Of a stretch of 64,000 nt of DNA, positions 52,135 to 61,764 are shown in pieces. A program made the position numbers and the translations under genes. Under the pieces are notes generated by a model that was given only the letters and a program-made list of their open reading frames with translations, ran no database searches and was not told the DNA's origin. Position 1 is the stretch's first letter, and each line of letters opens with the position of its first letter. This DNA is from Flavivirga rizhaonensis (lineage in GTDB: Bacteria; Bacteroidota; Bacteroidia; Flavobacteriales; Flavobacteriaceae), in NCBI RefSeq assembly GCF_004791695.1, contig NZ_SRSO01000014.1, forward strand, positions 51,209 through 115,208, written 5' to 3'.

Positions 52135-52177
52135 ATTCCCTTTTTTACTGAAACAAGTTCAGCATAGGTAAGGGAAT
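52135..52177. repeat. Nested palindromic repeat between pyrH and frr
   Basis: Outer pair ATTCCCTT (52135-52142) / AAGGGAAT (52170-52177), inner pair CTGAA / TTCAG around ACAAG. It resembles the other short palindromic elements of the window. Confidence 0.75.
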
Positions 52178-52235
52178 GACAGTTTATTTGAAACCTTAAG
52201 GTGTTTAATACCTTAAAGTTGGAGTTTTATTTATT

Positions 52236-52943
52236 TTATAAGTTAACTTCAGTACCAATTTTTTCGCCTGAAACCACTTTTAGTAAATTACCTTTTTTAT
52301 TCATATCGAAAACAATTATAGGTAATTCATTTTCTTGACTAAGTGTAAAGGCTGTAGTATCCATTACTTTTAACCCTTTGCGTAAAACATCATCAAAAGA
52401 TATGAAATTAAATTTAATAGCGTTATTATCTTTTTCAGGATCTGTATTGTAAATACCATCAACACGTGTACCTTTTAATATAACATCTGCTTCAACTTCT
52501 ATAGCTCTTAAAACAGCAGCAGAATCTGTAGTGAAATACGGATTACCTGTACCACCACCAAAAATTACGACACGACCTTTTTCCAGATGGCGCATAGCTT
52601 TTCTTCTAATAAAAGGTTCGGCTACTTCGTTAATTTTTATTGCTGTTTGTAAACGAGTTGGTATATCGGCATCTTCTAAAGCTCCTTGTAAGGCTAAACC
52701 ATTTATAACAGTAGCTAGCATACCCATATGGTCGCCTTGTACGCGATCCATTCCTTTACTTGCTCCAGCTACGCCTCTAAAAATATTTCCGCCTCCAATA
52801 ACTATGGCGACCTGTACACCTTTATCTGTAATAGTTTTTATGTCCTGCGCGTATTCTGCTAATCGTTCTGGGTCGATACCATATTGGCGATCTCCCATTA
52901 ATGCTTCTCCTGATAGTTTTAGGAGTATTCTTTTGTATTTCAT
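52236..52943 (-). CDS. pyrH: UMP kinase
   Basis: A 235-residue bacterial UMP kinase with [13 protein letters not shown] at the start, [31 protein letters not shown] and [16 protein letters not shown] (nucleotide-binding). It converts UMP to UDP. The gene is followed by frr, the conserved order. Confidence 0.97.
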   Translation of the reverse strand: MKYKRILLKLSGEALMGDRQYGIDPERLAEYAQDIKTITDKGVQVAIVIGGGNIFRGVAGASKGMDRVQGDHMGMLATVINGLALQGALEDADIPTRLQTAIKINEVAEPFIRRKAMRHLEKGRVVIFGGGTGNPYFTTDSAAVLRAIEVEADVILKGTRVDGIYNTDPEKDNNAIKFNFISFDDVLRKGLKVMDTTAFTLSQENELPIIVFDMNKKGNLLKVVSGEKIGTEVNL

Positions 52944-52964
52944 TCGTTATTTACTGAAGTTGTG

Positions 52965-52972
52965 CAAAATTA
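52965..52972 (-). promoter_or_regulatory. pyrH -7 promoter element
   Basis: On the minus strand TAATTTTG (consensus TAnnTTTG), 22 bases before the ATG. Confidence 0.65.
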
Positions 52973-53133
52973 AACAATTTTTTGCTGTTTAACGAAGACC
53001 TATATGTCAAAAATACATATGTTTATTTAAAACTTAGATGAAACTTATGTTTGAAAATATGGATCTAGTAAGATACATTTCGATTTTATTTGAAATTAGA
53101 ACTAAAAAATCTTTTTTAATTAAAATTAAATTC

Positions 53134-53141
53134 TATTTTTG
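53134..53141 (+). promoter_or_regulatory. -7 promoter element of the ABC/GntR cassette
   Basis: TATTTTTG, about 30 bases before the ATG at 53171. It is the only promoter seen ahead of the four coupled genes. Confidence 0.65.
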
Positions 53142-53170
53142 TGGCATAGTTAAATAGGACACTAATACAG

Positions 53171-53998
53171 ATGATAATGATTACAATAAATAATTTGTCT
53201 TTTGGGTATAAAAAACAGCAGTATTTGGTTAATGATATTTCTTGCAGTTTGAGGGCAGGAAATATTGTGGGTTTACTTGGTAAAAATGGAGTAGGGAAAT
53301 CTACATTATTAAGATTGATTTCTGGGTTATTAAACGTAAAAGAAGGAGTAATTAGTGTAAATGGGCAAATCCCTTTCAAAAGAACTCCAGATTTTTTATC
53401 AGATGTTTTTTTAGTGTCGGATGATACTTTTTTACCATCCATAAAAATTAGTGATTACATTAAAGTATATGCACCATTTTACCCGTCTTTTGATTTTGAT
53501 AAAATGAATCAAATTTTACAGGAATTTGAATTGCCGAATAACCAAAGGTTAGATAAAATTTCTTATGGCCAACAAAAAAAGTTTGTTATAGCTTTTGCTC
53601 TATCTACAAACTGTAAACTTATTCTTTTAGATGAGCCTACCAATGGGTTAGATATTCCTTCTAAAAGTGTTTTTAAAAAAGTAATGATTAGATCTATAGA
53701 AAGTAATCAATTGGTAATTATCTCAACACATCAAGTTAAAGATATGGATACTTTGGTAGATAAAATTGTTGTTTTTGAAGACGGTAAGATTGTTTTCGAC
53801 AAAGATTTATTTCAAATAAGTGAGCAGCTAGTGTTTATAAAAACACAAAACCTTGAAGAAAATAATGAAGTCTTGTATTTCGAAAAACATCTAGCTGGAT
53901 ACAATGCTATTTTAAAAAACACAACCAACGAAGAAACTACTATTGATATGGAATTGTTATTCAATGCCATTATCAACAAAACTAATTTTAATATATAA
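53171..53998 (+). CDS. ABC transporter ATP-binding protein
   Basis: A 275-residue ATPase with Walker A GKNGVGKST (about 38-46), a weak signature ISYGQQKKF, Walker B KLILLDEPTNGLD and the H-loop IISTHQ. The C-terminal extension is typical of YtrB/BcrA-like ATPases. An alternative ATG lies two codons downstream. First gene of a cassette with a permease, a GntR regulator and a protease-like protein. Confidence 0.9.
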   Translation: MIMITINNLSFGYKKQQYLVNDISCSLRAGNIVGLLGKNGVGKSTLLRLISGLLNVKEGVISVNGQIPFKRTPDFLSDVFLVSDDTFLPSIKISDYIKVYAPFYPSFDFDKMNQILQEFELPNNQRLDKISYGQQKKFVIAFALSTNCKLILLDEPTNGLDIPSKSVFKKVMIRSIESNQLVIISTHQVKDMDTLVDKIVVFEDGKIVFDKDLFQISEQLVFIKTQNLEENNEVLYFEKHLAGYNAILKNTTNEETTIDMELLFNAIINKTNFNI

Positions 53999-54001
53999 GT
54001 A

Positions 54002-54790
54002 ATGAAAAATCATATAAATTTTAAACGTTTATACTTAACCTTAAAATATGATTTAAAATTGAATTTTAAAACTTATTCCGCATTTGTTATCGTATTATTT
54101 ATTGTTCTCTTTTTTATAAATACTATTATTTTAATCAAAAGAACAGAATTAGATATTAAGGGTTACAATACGTACTATTTTTTAAGCTACTTTGTGTGTG
54201 GTTTTGTTTCAATATGCACAAGTTTTCCTTTATTAAGAGGTAAAAGTAAAAAAATGACTTTTTTAATGTTACCAGCTTCTAATTTAGAGAAATTTTTAGT
54301 GCAGTTTATAATTAGGATAATCTTGTTTTCAGGAGTTTTTGTGCTTTTATTTTGGCTAGATTTTAAATTAACTAGAGCCATTTATACATTGTTTGAGGAG
54401 GTTAAACCTCAAATAGAAAATTTTGGCATATTTACATCTTTTCATAGTCTTTTTAATGTGAAATTTTATTCAGGGCTGTTTGCTTTCATAGTTTGGCTTA
54501 TAGTCTTTTTATTTGCCAATTCAACTGTATTTAGTAAAAATACTATTTTTAAAACCGTTATTTCAATTTCAATTATTTCAATTTGTGTTTTGCTATACTT
54601 TGTGTTTCTTTCAAATGTATTTTATCATGAAGAATCAGAAAGGTTATTTTTTATAAGCGAAAACCATCCTTATACTATTGAGTTTCTTGGCGTAAATAGT
54701 ACTAGGCTTTTTACCAGTATTTTTTTAATAGGTTCTAGTATACTCATGTTACTATTTTCATTTTATAAGTTAAAAGAAAAAGAAGTATAA
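54002..54790 (+). CDS. ABC transporter permease-like membrane protein
   Basis: A 262-residue protein with six predicted helices (about 25-42, 60-80, 102-122, 157-174, 184-206 and 236-256) and no recognisable extracellular domain. It follows the ATPase by three bases and precedes the GntR gene without gap. It is thus the probable membrane subunit of the exporter. Confidence 0.75.
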   Translation: MKNHINFKRLYLTLKYDLKLNFKTYSAFVIVLFIVLFFINTIILIKRTELDIKGYNTYYFLSYFVCGFVSICTSFPLLRGKSKKMTFLMLPASNLEKFLVQFIIRIILFSGVFVLLFWLDFKLTRAIYTLFEEVKPQIENFGIFTSFHSLFNVKFYSGLFAFIVWLIVFLFANSTVFSKNTIFKTVISISIISICVLLYFVFLSNVFYHEESERLFFISENHPYTIEFLGVNSTRLFTSIFLIGSSILMLLFSFYKLKEKEV

Positions 54791-55171
54791 ATGAAATTTA
54801 AATCCAATAAAGGCATATTTCTACAAATTGCAGATAACCTCTGTAATCAAATTCTAGAAGGCAAATTGCTTCCTGGAAATAGAGTGCTATCTGTTAGAGA
54901 TTTAGCTGTGGAATTAGAGGTAAACAGAAATACGGTTATGCGAACTTATAGTTATTTAGAAAGCCAAAATATTTTTATAAATAAAAGAGGCGTTGGTTAT
55001 TTTATTTCAGAGTCTGCACCTCAATATATTCAAGCACATGAGAAAAAAACCTTCTTTGAAGAGGATATGCCCGAGATTATAAAAAAAATAAAGCTGTTAA
55101 AACTCAATAGTAAAGATTTTGAACAAATAATTACAGAAATTAAAAATAATGATTCAAATGAAAACATCTAA
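54791..55171 (+). CDS. GntR-family regulator, YtrA subfamily
   Basis: A 126-residue regulator with an N-terminal winged helix (about 8-72: IFLQIADNLCNQILEGKLLPGNRVLSVRDLAVELEVNRNTVMRTYSYLES, shown as LLPGNRVLSVRDLA and EVNRNTVMRTYSYLE) and a short C-terminal helix pair for dimerisation. YtrA regulators usually repress their own ABC operon. It abuts the permease gene and overlaps the next gene by 23 bases. Confidence 0.9.
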   Translation: MKFKSNKGIFLQIADNLCNQILEGKLLPGNRVLSVRDLAVELEVNRNTVMRTYSYLESQNIFINKRGVGYFISESAPQYIQAHEKKTFFEEDMPEIIKKIKLLKLNSKDFEQIITEIKNNDSNENI

Positions 55172-56510
55172 ATATATAGTTATTTCCTGTGTTCTGTTTT
55201 TTTGCACCACTTTTTTAATCATGTATGCATTAGAAAATAAACAATTCTATAAGATTTATAATGTATTAATGGACTACGAAACAGATTGGTCCAATAAAAA
55301 CAAGTCTACAACAATTCCTTTCTATGTTAGTAAAACAGGCCATATTTATCTAAAATCCAATATAAAGAACGAAGAAAAATATTTAGTCTTTGATACTGGA
55401 GCTGATTATACTATGGTAAATGAAAAGTACAATGGTAATGATTCTATTCATTTTATTAATACTAAAGATTCTCAAGCTTTAAACGATGATGTGCCAATCC
55501 ATAAATTGGACCGTCTTTTGTTGGGAGATTTAAAATTCCACCAATTAAGCTACGGTGCCTTGAAAAAAGAAACCTGGGGAGATTGTGGAATCTTTCATAA
55601 TCAAGATTCTATTGTAGGGATATTAGGTAACAACATTATAAATAGTTTTGTTTGGGATTTAGATATGGTAAACCATCAAATGCGAATTACAGATGCCTCC
55701 TTTTTAGATACTATTGCTAAATCAAAAGTTATCCCATTAATAAAAAATGGCATGGGATGGAATGTTGAAATAAAGCTCAACGGTATGAGTAAAAATATCA
55801 AGCTTGATTCTGGTAGTAATTCTATTCTTAGTATAACGGATAGTATCAAACTAGCTAAAATGTATACATATCCTATTATAAATGCTGAAAAATCAATAGG
55901 GTTTTTGTCTTATAAAGATTGTAAGGGTAAGGTTATAAAACGAGATTCACTTGAAAACCTTAACAAAAAAACAAAAGAAGCAAGGAGGATATTTGCCAAT
56001 TTAGGTATTGCAGATACTATATATAAAAATACTTTCGTCGTAGATAAATCAAAATCCAATTTGTTAGGCAACCCCTTGTTTTGGGAATACGAAAGGGTGG
56101 TTTTAGACTTTATTAATAAGAAAATGTATCTTATTAACCCAAATCAAAAAAGGAATATAGATAAAATCTCAACACTAAGCAAAGAGGCATTATTTAAGAC
56201 ACGAGTCACAACTGTATCTAAATTTGGCTATTATGAGATGTATTATGAGAATCCTATAGCATTAAAAACAAAATCGAAATCAACACAAGACACTCTGATT
56301 TTCAATTTTAAGGACAAAGCTAAAATATTTGCGTCTATTGAGAGGAATCACTTAACCAAAGAGATTAAAATTGTTATTGATAGCATATTAGGTAAAGGTT
56401 ATGTTTTACAAAATAAATCTAAGGATTCTATTAAAATAGATAAATCAATAAAGTTAAACGTATATGAAAACACTCCTTTAAATGATAATGATTTTATAAA
56501 TAAGTTATGA
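55149..56510 (+). CDS. Membrane-anchored or secreted pepsin/retropepsin-like protein
   Basis: A 453-residue protein with an N-terminal membrane segment (about 9-27). The first lobe has LVFDTGADYTMV (Asp82) and the hydrophobic-Gly motif VGILGNNIIN. The second has IKLDSGSNSILSI with Ser in place of Thr in the catalytic triad. The two-lobe architecture is that of an aspartic protease, with a 100-residue extra C-terminal part. An alternative start three codons on is possible. It is the last gene of the cassette, so it may process a peptide exported by the ABC transporter; this is speculation. Confidence 0.7.
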   Translation: MIQMKTSKYIVISCVLFFCTTFLIMYALENKQFYKIYNVLMDYETDWSNKNKSTTIPFYVSKTGHIYLKSNIKNEEKYLVFDTGADYTMVNEKYNGNDSIHFINTKDSQALNDDVPIHKLDRLLLGDLKFHQLSYGALKKETWGDCGIFHNQDSIVGILGNNIINSFVWDLDMVNHQMRITDASFLDTIAKSKVIPLIKNGMGWNVEIKLNGMSKNIKLDSGSNSILSITDSIKLAKMYTYPIINAEKSIGFLSYKDCKGKVIKRDSLENLNKKTKEARRIFANLGIADTIYKNTFVVDKSKSNLLGNPLFWEYERVVLDFINKKMYLINPNQKRNIDKISTLSKEALFKTRVTTVSKFGYYEMYYENPIALKTKSKSTQDTLIFNFKDKAKIFASIERNHLTKEIKIVIDSILGKGYVLQNKSKDSIKIDKSIKLNVYENTPLNDNDFINKL

Positions 56511-56527
56511 TTCATTAAATGAATAAA

Positions 56528-56557
56528 AAACCACTACTCAATAAAGAATAGTGGTTT
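56528..56557. terminator. Bidirectional terminator between the cassette and tsf
   Basis: AAACCACTA (56528-56536) / TAGTGGTTT (56549-56557) with T-runs on both strands (six T on the minus strand). It serves converging genes. Confidence 0.9.
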
Positions 56558-56590
56558 GTTTTATAAGATTCCTGTCTATTTAGGAATATA

Positions 56591-57565
56591 TTACCCTACA
56601 GAAGCACGTTTGAAACCTGTAATTTCAACATCACCGTAAGATGCTACATATTTAGCAACATTTATTTTTTCATCTTTAATGAAGTTTTGATCTAATAAAC
56701 ATTGTTCTTGATCAAGAGTCGTATTATCAGAAATAAAACGATCCATTTTCCCTGGTAAAATTCTGTCCCAGATTTGTTCTGGCTTACCTTCGGCTTTTAA
56801 TTCAGCTTTTGCAGCTTCTTCAGCGTTAGCTAAAACCTCTGGAGTTAACTGTGCCATAGAAATAAATTGAGGTACATTTTTAAGTGTTTTACCTAAACGA
56901 CCTAATTCAATATTATCTTTTTCGATAACAGCAATTCTAGCTTCGGTTTCTGAAGCAACAAACGCAAGATCGAAATCTTTATAAGATAACGTAATTGCTC
57001 CCATAGAAGCTACTTGCATGGCTACGTCTTTAACTAGTGTTTCTGCATTATCTACTTTAGCAGATAATCCTACTAATGCAGCAATCTTATTGATATGTAC
57101 ATAAGACCCAACAAAAGGTGCTTCTAATTTTTCAAAAGAAGTGATGTCTAATTTTTCACCAATAACACCGGTTTGTTCTGTTAATTTGTCAGCAACAGTC
57201 ATCCCTCCAAAATCAGCAGCTAAAAAATCTTCTTTTGAATTGTAGTTTAAAGCGATTTCAGCTAATTCGTTTGCTAATGCTAAAAAGTTTTCGTTCTTAC
57301 CAACAAAGTCAGTTTCACAACCTAATACAACAGCAACTCCTTGAGTTTGATCTGCATTAATTTTAGCAACAGCTGCACCCTCAGAAGAATCTCTGTCAGC
57401 TCTTTTTTCTGCTACTTTTTGACCTTTTTTACGTAATACTTCAATGGCTTTGTCAAAATCGCCTTGAGCTTCAACTAAAGCTTTTTTGCAATCCATCATA
57501 CCTGCACCAGTTGCTTGTCTTAGTTTGTTTACTTCTGCTGCTGTAATTTTTACTGTAGATTCCAT
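56591..57565 (-). CDS. tsf: Elongation factor Ts
   Basis: A 324-residue EF-Ts, started at the ATG at 57565 (MESTVKITAAEVNKLRQATG). An ATG ten codons upstream at 57595 adds a hydrophobic stretch unlike the family. The TDFVGKNE motif and the UBA-like N-terminal domain are present, and the extra C-terminal domain with RILPGKMDRFI is typical of Bacteroidota. It exchanges the nucleotide on EF-Tu. Confidence 0.97.
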   Translation of the reverse strand: MESTVKITAAEVNKLRQATGAGMMDCKKALVEAQGDFDKAIEVLRKKGQKVAEKRADRDSSEGAAVAKINADQTQGVAVVLGCETDFVGKNENFLALANELAEIALNYNSKEDFLAADFGGMTVADKLTEQTGVIGEKLDITSFEKLEAPFVGSYVHINKIAALVGLSAKVDNAETLVKDVAMQVASMGAITLSYKDFDLAFVASETEARIAVIEKDNIELGRLGKTLKNVPQFISMAQLTPEVLANAEEAAKAELKAEGKPEQIWDRILPGKMDRFISDNTTLDQEQCLLDQNFIKDEKINVAKYVASYGDVEITGFKRASVG

Positions 57566-57652
57566 AATCTTTTTTAATTTAAAAAAGCCGTTCAAATAAT
57601 TTCGGTTAAGAAAAGAATTAAACGACTTATTTGTATTGTGTAATTATTTTAT

Positions 57653-58474
57653 TTATTCTTCTTCTTCGGCTGCAACTGCTTTAACTGGAGCAGCTTCAGT
57701 CTTGGCTGGAGTAGCTTCAGTTTTAACTTTTGGTGCTTCTGCTTTAGCTTTAGGAGCTTCAGTAGCAGATGCCGTAGCATCTTTTTCTGCTTTACGTTCA
57801 GCTAAACCATTAGCGATAGAAGCTGTAACGTGAGTTAAAATCTTATCAATTGATTTAGAAGCATCATCATTTGCAGGGATTACATAATCAACTTGACGCG
57901 GGTCTGAGTTGGTATCTACCATTGCAAAAATAGGAATGTTTAATTTTTGTGCTTCTTTAATTGCGATATGCTCACGTTTAATATCTACAACAAATAAAGC
58001 TCCTGGTAAACGAGTCATATCGCTAATAGAACCTAAGTTTTTTTCTAACTTAGCTCTTAAACGATCTACTTGTAAACGCTCTTTTTTAGAAAGCGTCATG
58101 AACGTACCATCTTTCTTCATTCTATCAATAGAAGCCATTTTTTTAACAGCTTTTCTAATAGTAACAAAGTTTGTTAACATACCACCTGGCCATCTTTCTG
58201 TGATGTAAGGCATATTAATAGAACCAGCTTTTTCTGCTACAATATCTTTTGCTTGTTTTTTTGTTGCAACGAATAAAATTTTACGACCTGAATTAGCAAT
58301 TTTGCTTAATGCAGCACCTGCTTCATCAATTTTTGCCGCTGTTTTATAAAGGTTGATAATATGGATGCCGTTGCGCTCCATATATACGTAAGGAGCCATG
58401 TTTGGATCCCACTTACGTGTAAGGTGACCGAAGTGTACACCTGCTTCAAGTAATTCTTTTACTTCTACTGCCAT
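57653..58474 (-). CDS. rpsB: 30S ribosomal protein S2
   Basis: A 273-residue S2 started at the ATG at 58474 (MAVEVKELLEAGVHFGH). An upstream ATG at 58507 would add 11 residues. Signatures HLTRKWDPNMAPY and MVDTNSDPRQVDYVIPANDDA are clear. The C-terminus has an alanine/lysine/glutamate-rich tail of about 45 residues. It precedes tsf by about 87 bases. Confidence 0.97.
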   Translation of the reverse strand: MAVEVKELLEAGVHFGHLTRKWDPNMAPYVYMERNGIHIINLYKTAAKIDEAGAALSKIANSGRKILFVATKKQAKDIVAEKAGSINMPYITERWPGGMLTNFVTIRKAVKKMASIDRMKKDGTFMTLSKKERLQVDRLRAKLEKNLGSISDMTRLPGALFVVDIKREHIAIKEAQKLNIPIFAMVDTNSDPRQVDYVIPANDDASKSIDKILTHVTASIANGLAERKAEKDATASATEAPKAKAEAPKVKTEATPAKTEAAPVKAVAAEEEE

Positions 58475-58601
58475 TTTGTAATAGTTTACGTTCTGTTGAA
58501 TTAGCAATGATTAAGTGGTCATTTTTTTTAATCGCCTTAATCATTTAGATGCTAAACTAAATCCTGTCTTTTAGACTAGGACAACAATAACTGGTTTTTA
58601 A

Positions 58602-58659
58602 ATCCTGAACTTGTTTCAGGATCTTTTTAATTTTTCTTTAAGCTGAAATTTTTTCAGCT
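58602..58659. repeat. Two short palindromes between rpsI and rpsB
   Basis: ATCCTGAA-N5-TTCAGGAT (58602-58622) and AGCTGAAA-TTT-TTTCAGCT (58641-58659). The first is of the dispersed palindrome type. Either may be a processing site in the ribosomal-protein transcript. Confidence 0.65.
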
Positions 58660-58722
58660 TCTTTTGGTTGTTTTGAAAATGTTTCCGCTAACTGATAAAC
58701 AGATACTGAAACGAGTTCTGCA

Positions 58723-59109
58723 TTAACGTTTAGAGAATTGGAATTTTTTACGTGCTTTCTTCTGTCCGAATTTTTTACGCTCTACCATTCTTGGGTCTCT
58801 GGTTAATAAACCTTCTGGTTTTAAAGTTAATCTGTTTTCAGCATCAACTTCGCACATAGCACGAGATATTGCTAAACGAACAGCTTCTGCCTGACCTGTA
58901 ATACCGCCTCCAAATACATTTACTGTAATATCAAAGTTGCTATCATTGTTAGTCATAACTAAAGGTTGTTTTACTTTGTACTGTAATGTTGCAGTAGTAA
59001 AGTAAGACGTTATGTCTTTTTTATTAATCGTGATGTTTCCTTTTCCTGGGGCAACATACACACGAGCAACAGCCGTCTTTCTACGACCAATTTTGTGAAT
59101 TACTTCCAT
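58723..59109 (-). CDS. rpsI: 30S ribosomal protein S9
   Basis: A 128-residue S9 with the start HKIGRRKTAVARVYV, the G-rich FGGGITGQAEAVRLAISRA and the basic tail KFGQKKARKKFQFSKR. The start codon shares a base with the rplM stop. Confidence 0.97.
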   Translation of the reverse strand: MEVIHKIGRRKTAVARVYVAPGKGNITINKKDITSYFTTATLQYKVKQPLVMTNNDSNFDITVNVFGGGITGQAEAVRLAISRAMCEVDAENRLTLKPEGLLTRDPRMVERKKFGQKKARKKFQFSKR

Positions 59110-59564
59110 TATTTGAATTCGTTTAAGTTAATTGTTTTTGGTTTTTGAGCTTCATGAGTATGAGTTGGACCAACAACAACATTTAAATTACGGAATAAAC
59201 TTGCACCTAATTTATTTTTAGGTAACATTCCTTTTACTGATTTTTCTACCACTCTTGCTGGGTCTTTTCCAAACAATTCTGTAGCAGTTAAACTTCTTTG
59301 ACCACCTGGGTAACCTGTGTGACGAATGTACGTTTTATCGTTCCATTTGTTTCCAGATAAGCTGATTTTTTCTGCATTGATAACAATAACGTTATCGCCG
59401 CAATCAACATGTGGTGTGAAGTTTGGCTTGTGCTTACCTCTTAAAAGTTTAGCAACTTTAGAAGCGAGACGACCAAGTGCTTGACCTTCAGCATCAACTA
59501 AAACCCACTGCTTGTTTACAGTAGCCTTGTTGGCCGAAATCGTTTTGTAGCTTAATGTATCCAC
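59109..59564 (-). CDS. rplM: 50S ribosomal protein L13
   Basis: A 151-residue L13 with [29 protein letters not shown] in the start ([16 protein letters not shown] is diagnostic) and [18 protein letters not shown] near the end. First gene of the rplM-rpsI-rpsB-tsf operon. Confidence 0.97.
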   Translation of the reverse strand: MDTLSYKTISANKATVNKQWVLVDAEGQALGRLASKVAKLLRGKHKPNFTPHVDCGDNVIVINAEKISLSGNKWNDKTYIRHTGYPGGQRSLTATELFGKDPARVVEKSVKGMLPKNKLGASLFRNLNVVVGPTHTHEAQKPKTINLNEFK

Positions 59565-59612
59565 ACTAATTAATTTTTATTTATTAAACATTCCTCTCTC
59601 AAAAAGAGTTTG

Positions 59613-59620
59613 CAAATTTA
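59613..59620 (-). promoter_or_regulatory. rplM -7 promoter element
   Basis: On the minus strand TAAATTTG, consensus TAnnTTTG, 49 bases before the rplM ATG. Confidence 0.7.
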
Positions 59621-59710
59621 CGATTATATATTTGATTACCAAATAGTGAAGACAGATAATTTCACACGTTAAAATTTATAGTTAAATACCTGATTTTAAT
59701 TGATCCTTGA

Positions 59711-60781
59711 TTAAGGCGTATAAATTTCTGGATCTGGATAAAATGCTGCTATAGCAAACCAATAACTTACAACAGATTTTACGCTTAAAAGAGTTTCCCC
59801 TTCTCTAGGGCCCTCAATAGCTTTGCCGAAAATAGACCATTTGTTTCCTTCATTATCTTTAAAAAAGGTTTCAGAACCATTAAAATCGTATTCAAACACT
59901 AGATCTTTATAATCACCGGTTAGTTTATATCCATAGATTACATCTTCGTTACCAACAATTAAATAGTCTACAGCTTTGAAGGTATCTCTAATTATATTTC
60001 CATTATTGAAGTCTGAAAATTGATAAACTTTAGATTTGTCCTGATCAATGATTGCGTAAACACGTCTCTTATTAGGTAAAGCTGGATTTGTAATTTCTGG
60101 AGTAAATATAAATCGATTATTGTTAGTAGCGTAATCTCCATAAGGTGAGGTGCCATAAGTTCTTGAAAAACCTGTTTGTGGTGTTAAAACTTCTGTATTT
60201 GGATAAAGCGTTTTCCATGTTTTCCAATTTGTTTCTACCACATCAATTAATTCAGGCGTGTTGCTAATTAGTGGACCATTTACGCATTCAAGTCTTAATT
60301 GTGACCAGTTGCTACCTGAATTTCTGTCATATAATATTAAATTAGCATTGTATAGCAAACCAGATACTCCAAAGGTGGTCTTTGTTCCATTACTCATACT
60401 TTCCCAAGCGAAAGCTGTTCCGGTTAGTGGACAATAATTTAAAGTGATAAACGCGTTGTCTATCTTATCATTTACAACTTCATGCCAATCTAAAATAATG
60501 TGAGGATAGGCTTTTGCTTGATTACCTTTCACAACGCCAACAACAAGATCATTATCGTTTAGAAAATTAGCGTTATTGGCAGTAGTAAAATCAGGGTTAT
60601 CAATTGAAGGAATTCCATCTTTACCAGGACCTCCATCTTTAACATCCGAAATAGGTATCAACCATTGACCAGAATTGTTATTAGTTCCACCAGTAGGTGT
60701 TGTATCGTTGTTTATGTCACTGCTACTACAAGAAATAAGTAATGAGCAACATACGAATAGGTAAAAAACATTTTTTTTCAT
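59711..60781 (-). CDS. DUF3179-domain lipoprotein
   Basis: A 356-residue lipoprotein (lipobox LISC, Cys18) with the DUF3179 domain: DWHEVVND, YCPLTGTAFAWE, FGVSGLLYNANLILYDR and WKTLYPNTEVL. The YCPLTGTA site with its cysteine is the family hallmark; the function of the family is unknown. It follows an outer-membrane protein gene with five bases between, so they are one operon. Confidence 0.85.
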   Translation of the reverse strand: MKKNVFYLFVCCSLLISCSSSDINNDTTPTGGTNNNSGQWLIPISDVKDGGPGKDGIPSIDNPDFTTANNANFLNDNDLVVGVVKGNQAKAYPHIILDWHEVVNDKIDNAFITLNYCPLTGTAFAWESMSNGTKTTFGVSGLLYNANLILYDRNSGSNWSQLRLECVNGPLISNTPELIDVVETNWKTWKTLYPNTEVLTPQTGFSRTYGTSPYGDYATNNNRFIFTPEITNPALPNKRRVYAIIDQDKSKVYQFSDFNNGNIIRDTFKAVDYLIVGNEDVIYGYKLTGDYKDLVFEYDFNGSETFFKDNEGNKWSIFGKAIEGPREGETLLSVKSVVSYWFAIAAFYPDPEIYTP

Positions 60782-60786
60782 AGCAT

Positions 60787-61764
60787 TTAGTTTAATTGTA
60801 AAACATTTTTTTTCGGGTTTATTTTTATTAAAACCCCAGTGGTAATTCTATAGGTTGGTGTTAATTGAGTACCATCAACATTACTATAAATAGGGAGTTC
60901 TGCTTTTGTTGAAAAGCTTATGGTTGGTGTTATGTTTATGGAAAAGTTAGGGATTATAAATATCCAATTGCCTCCAGTATTATCCAGTTTGCCCCCGCCA
61001 GTTTCATCTTTCACAGTGTTTCTATACTTAAAAGATATACTAGGGCTTGCAAGGGTTTTAAGAAAAGTAAATTGATCTGAAAAACTTAAAAACCCTTGAA
61101 ATTCATTACCGTATTTGTATGTTGAATTTCCCAGATAATCATTATCTATTCCAGTACTTCTGTAAACAAACCTTGTCGATACACTTAAAGATGGTCTGAA
61201 ATCAAAACGTTTTGAAGCAGATAGCCAGTAGATAATATCCCAGGCGTTGCTACCTGGTTGTAAATCATTAATTAATAATATACCGCGGCTATCAACTTCT
61301 GAAGATGAACCTATAGGGATTTTTGAACCTAATCCAAAAATTAAATCACTGTTTTTTGATATTAAATCGGGGAAATTATACTTTAATAAAATGATGGCGT
61401 CACCAACGCCAGACGAAGCTTCTAAATTTTTATTACCATCAAATGCACTTGTAATTATACGGCGTTGATTTACCCAAGTAAATAACCCTTCTACAGAAAA
61501 CCTATTGGTAATAGCATAACTGGTATTGAATAAAATAGAATGTGTTATACGTAATCTTGTATTATCATTTAAGGTTTCAGTTCCTGAGTTTAAAGTGTTC
61601 AGGTTATTATAATCGTAATTGAGGCCTAGTTGAAGCGTGCCTTTTTCAGATATTGGTAAACCAATATTATTTGATAAAGGAATACCTCCGGAACAACATG
61701 TCTGAGCATTCATTTTCGTGTATGTTAAAATACACATAATAAAAAAAAGTCCTCTGAATTTCAT
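60787..61764 (-). CDS. Exported beta-barrel protein, MetA/phenol-degradation-transporter-like
   Basis: A 325-residue exported protein (cleavage near AQTCC, residue 20). It begins with QTCCSGGIPLS and continues with barrel strands (LQLGLNYDYNNLN, ILLKYNF, IFGLGSKIPIGSSS, TISFSTKAELPIYSN). This pattern fits the outer-membrane family of putative transporters of the MetA type. The substrate is unknown. It pairs with the DUF3179 lipoprotein. Confidence 0.7.
   Translation of the reverse strand: MKFRGLFFIMCILTYTKMNAQTCCSGGIPLSNNIGLPISEKGTLQLGLNYDYNNLNTLNSGTETLNDNTRLRITHSILFNTSYAITNRFSVEGLFTWVNQRRIITSAFDGNKNLEASSGVGDAIILLKYNFPDLISKNSDLIFGLGSKIPIGSSSEVDSRGILLINDLQPGSNAWDIIYWLSASKRFDFRPSLSVSTRFVYRSTGIDNDYLGNSTYKYGNEFQGFLSFSDQFTFLKTLASPSISFKYRNTVKDETGGGKLDNTGGNWIFIIPNFSINITPTISFSTKAELPIYSNVDGTQLTPTYRITTGVLIKINPKKNVLQLN

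Noticed and set aside
52531..52992. Antisense open frame of 153 codons over pyrH
   Set aside because: It mirrors the codon pattern of pyrH on the other strand and shows no domain.
58636..58722. Codon-like stretch downstream of rpsI that reads as about 30 residues in the shifted frame
   Set aside because: No start codon is in frame and the stretch contains palindromes; probably chance or an old remnant.
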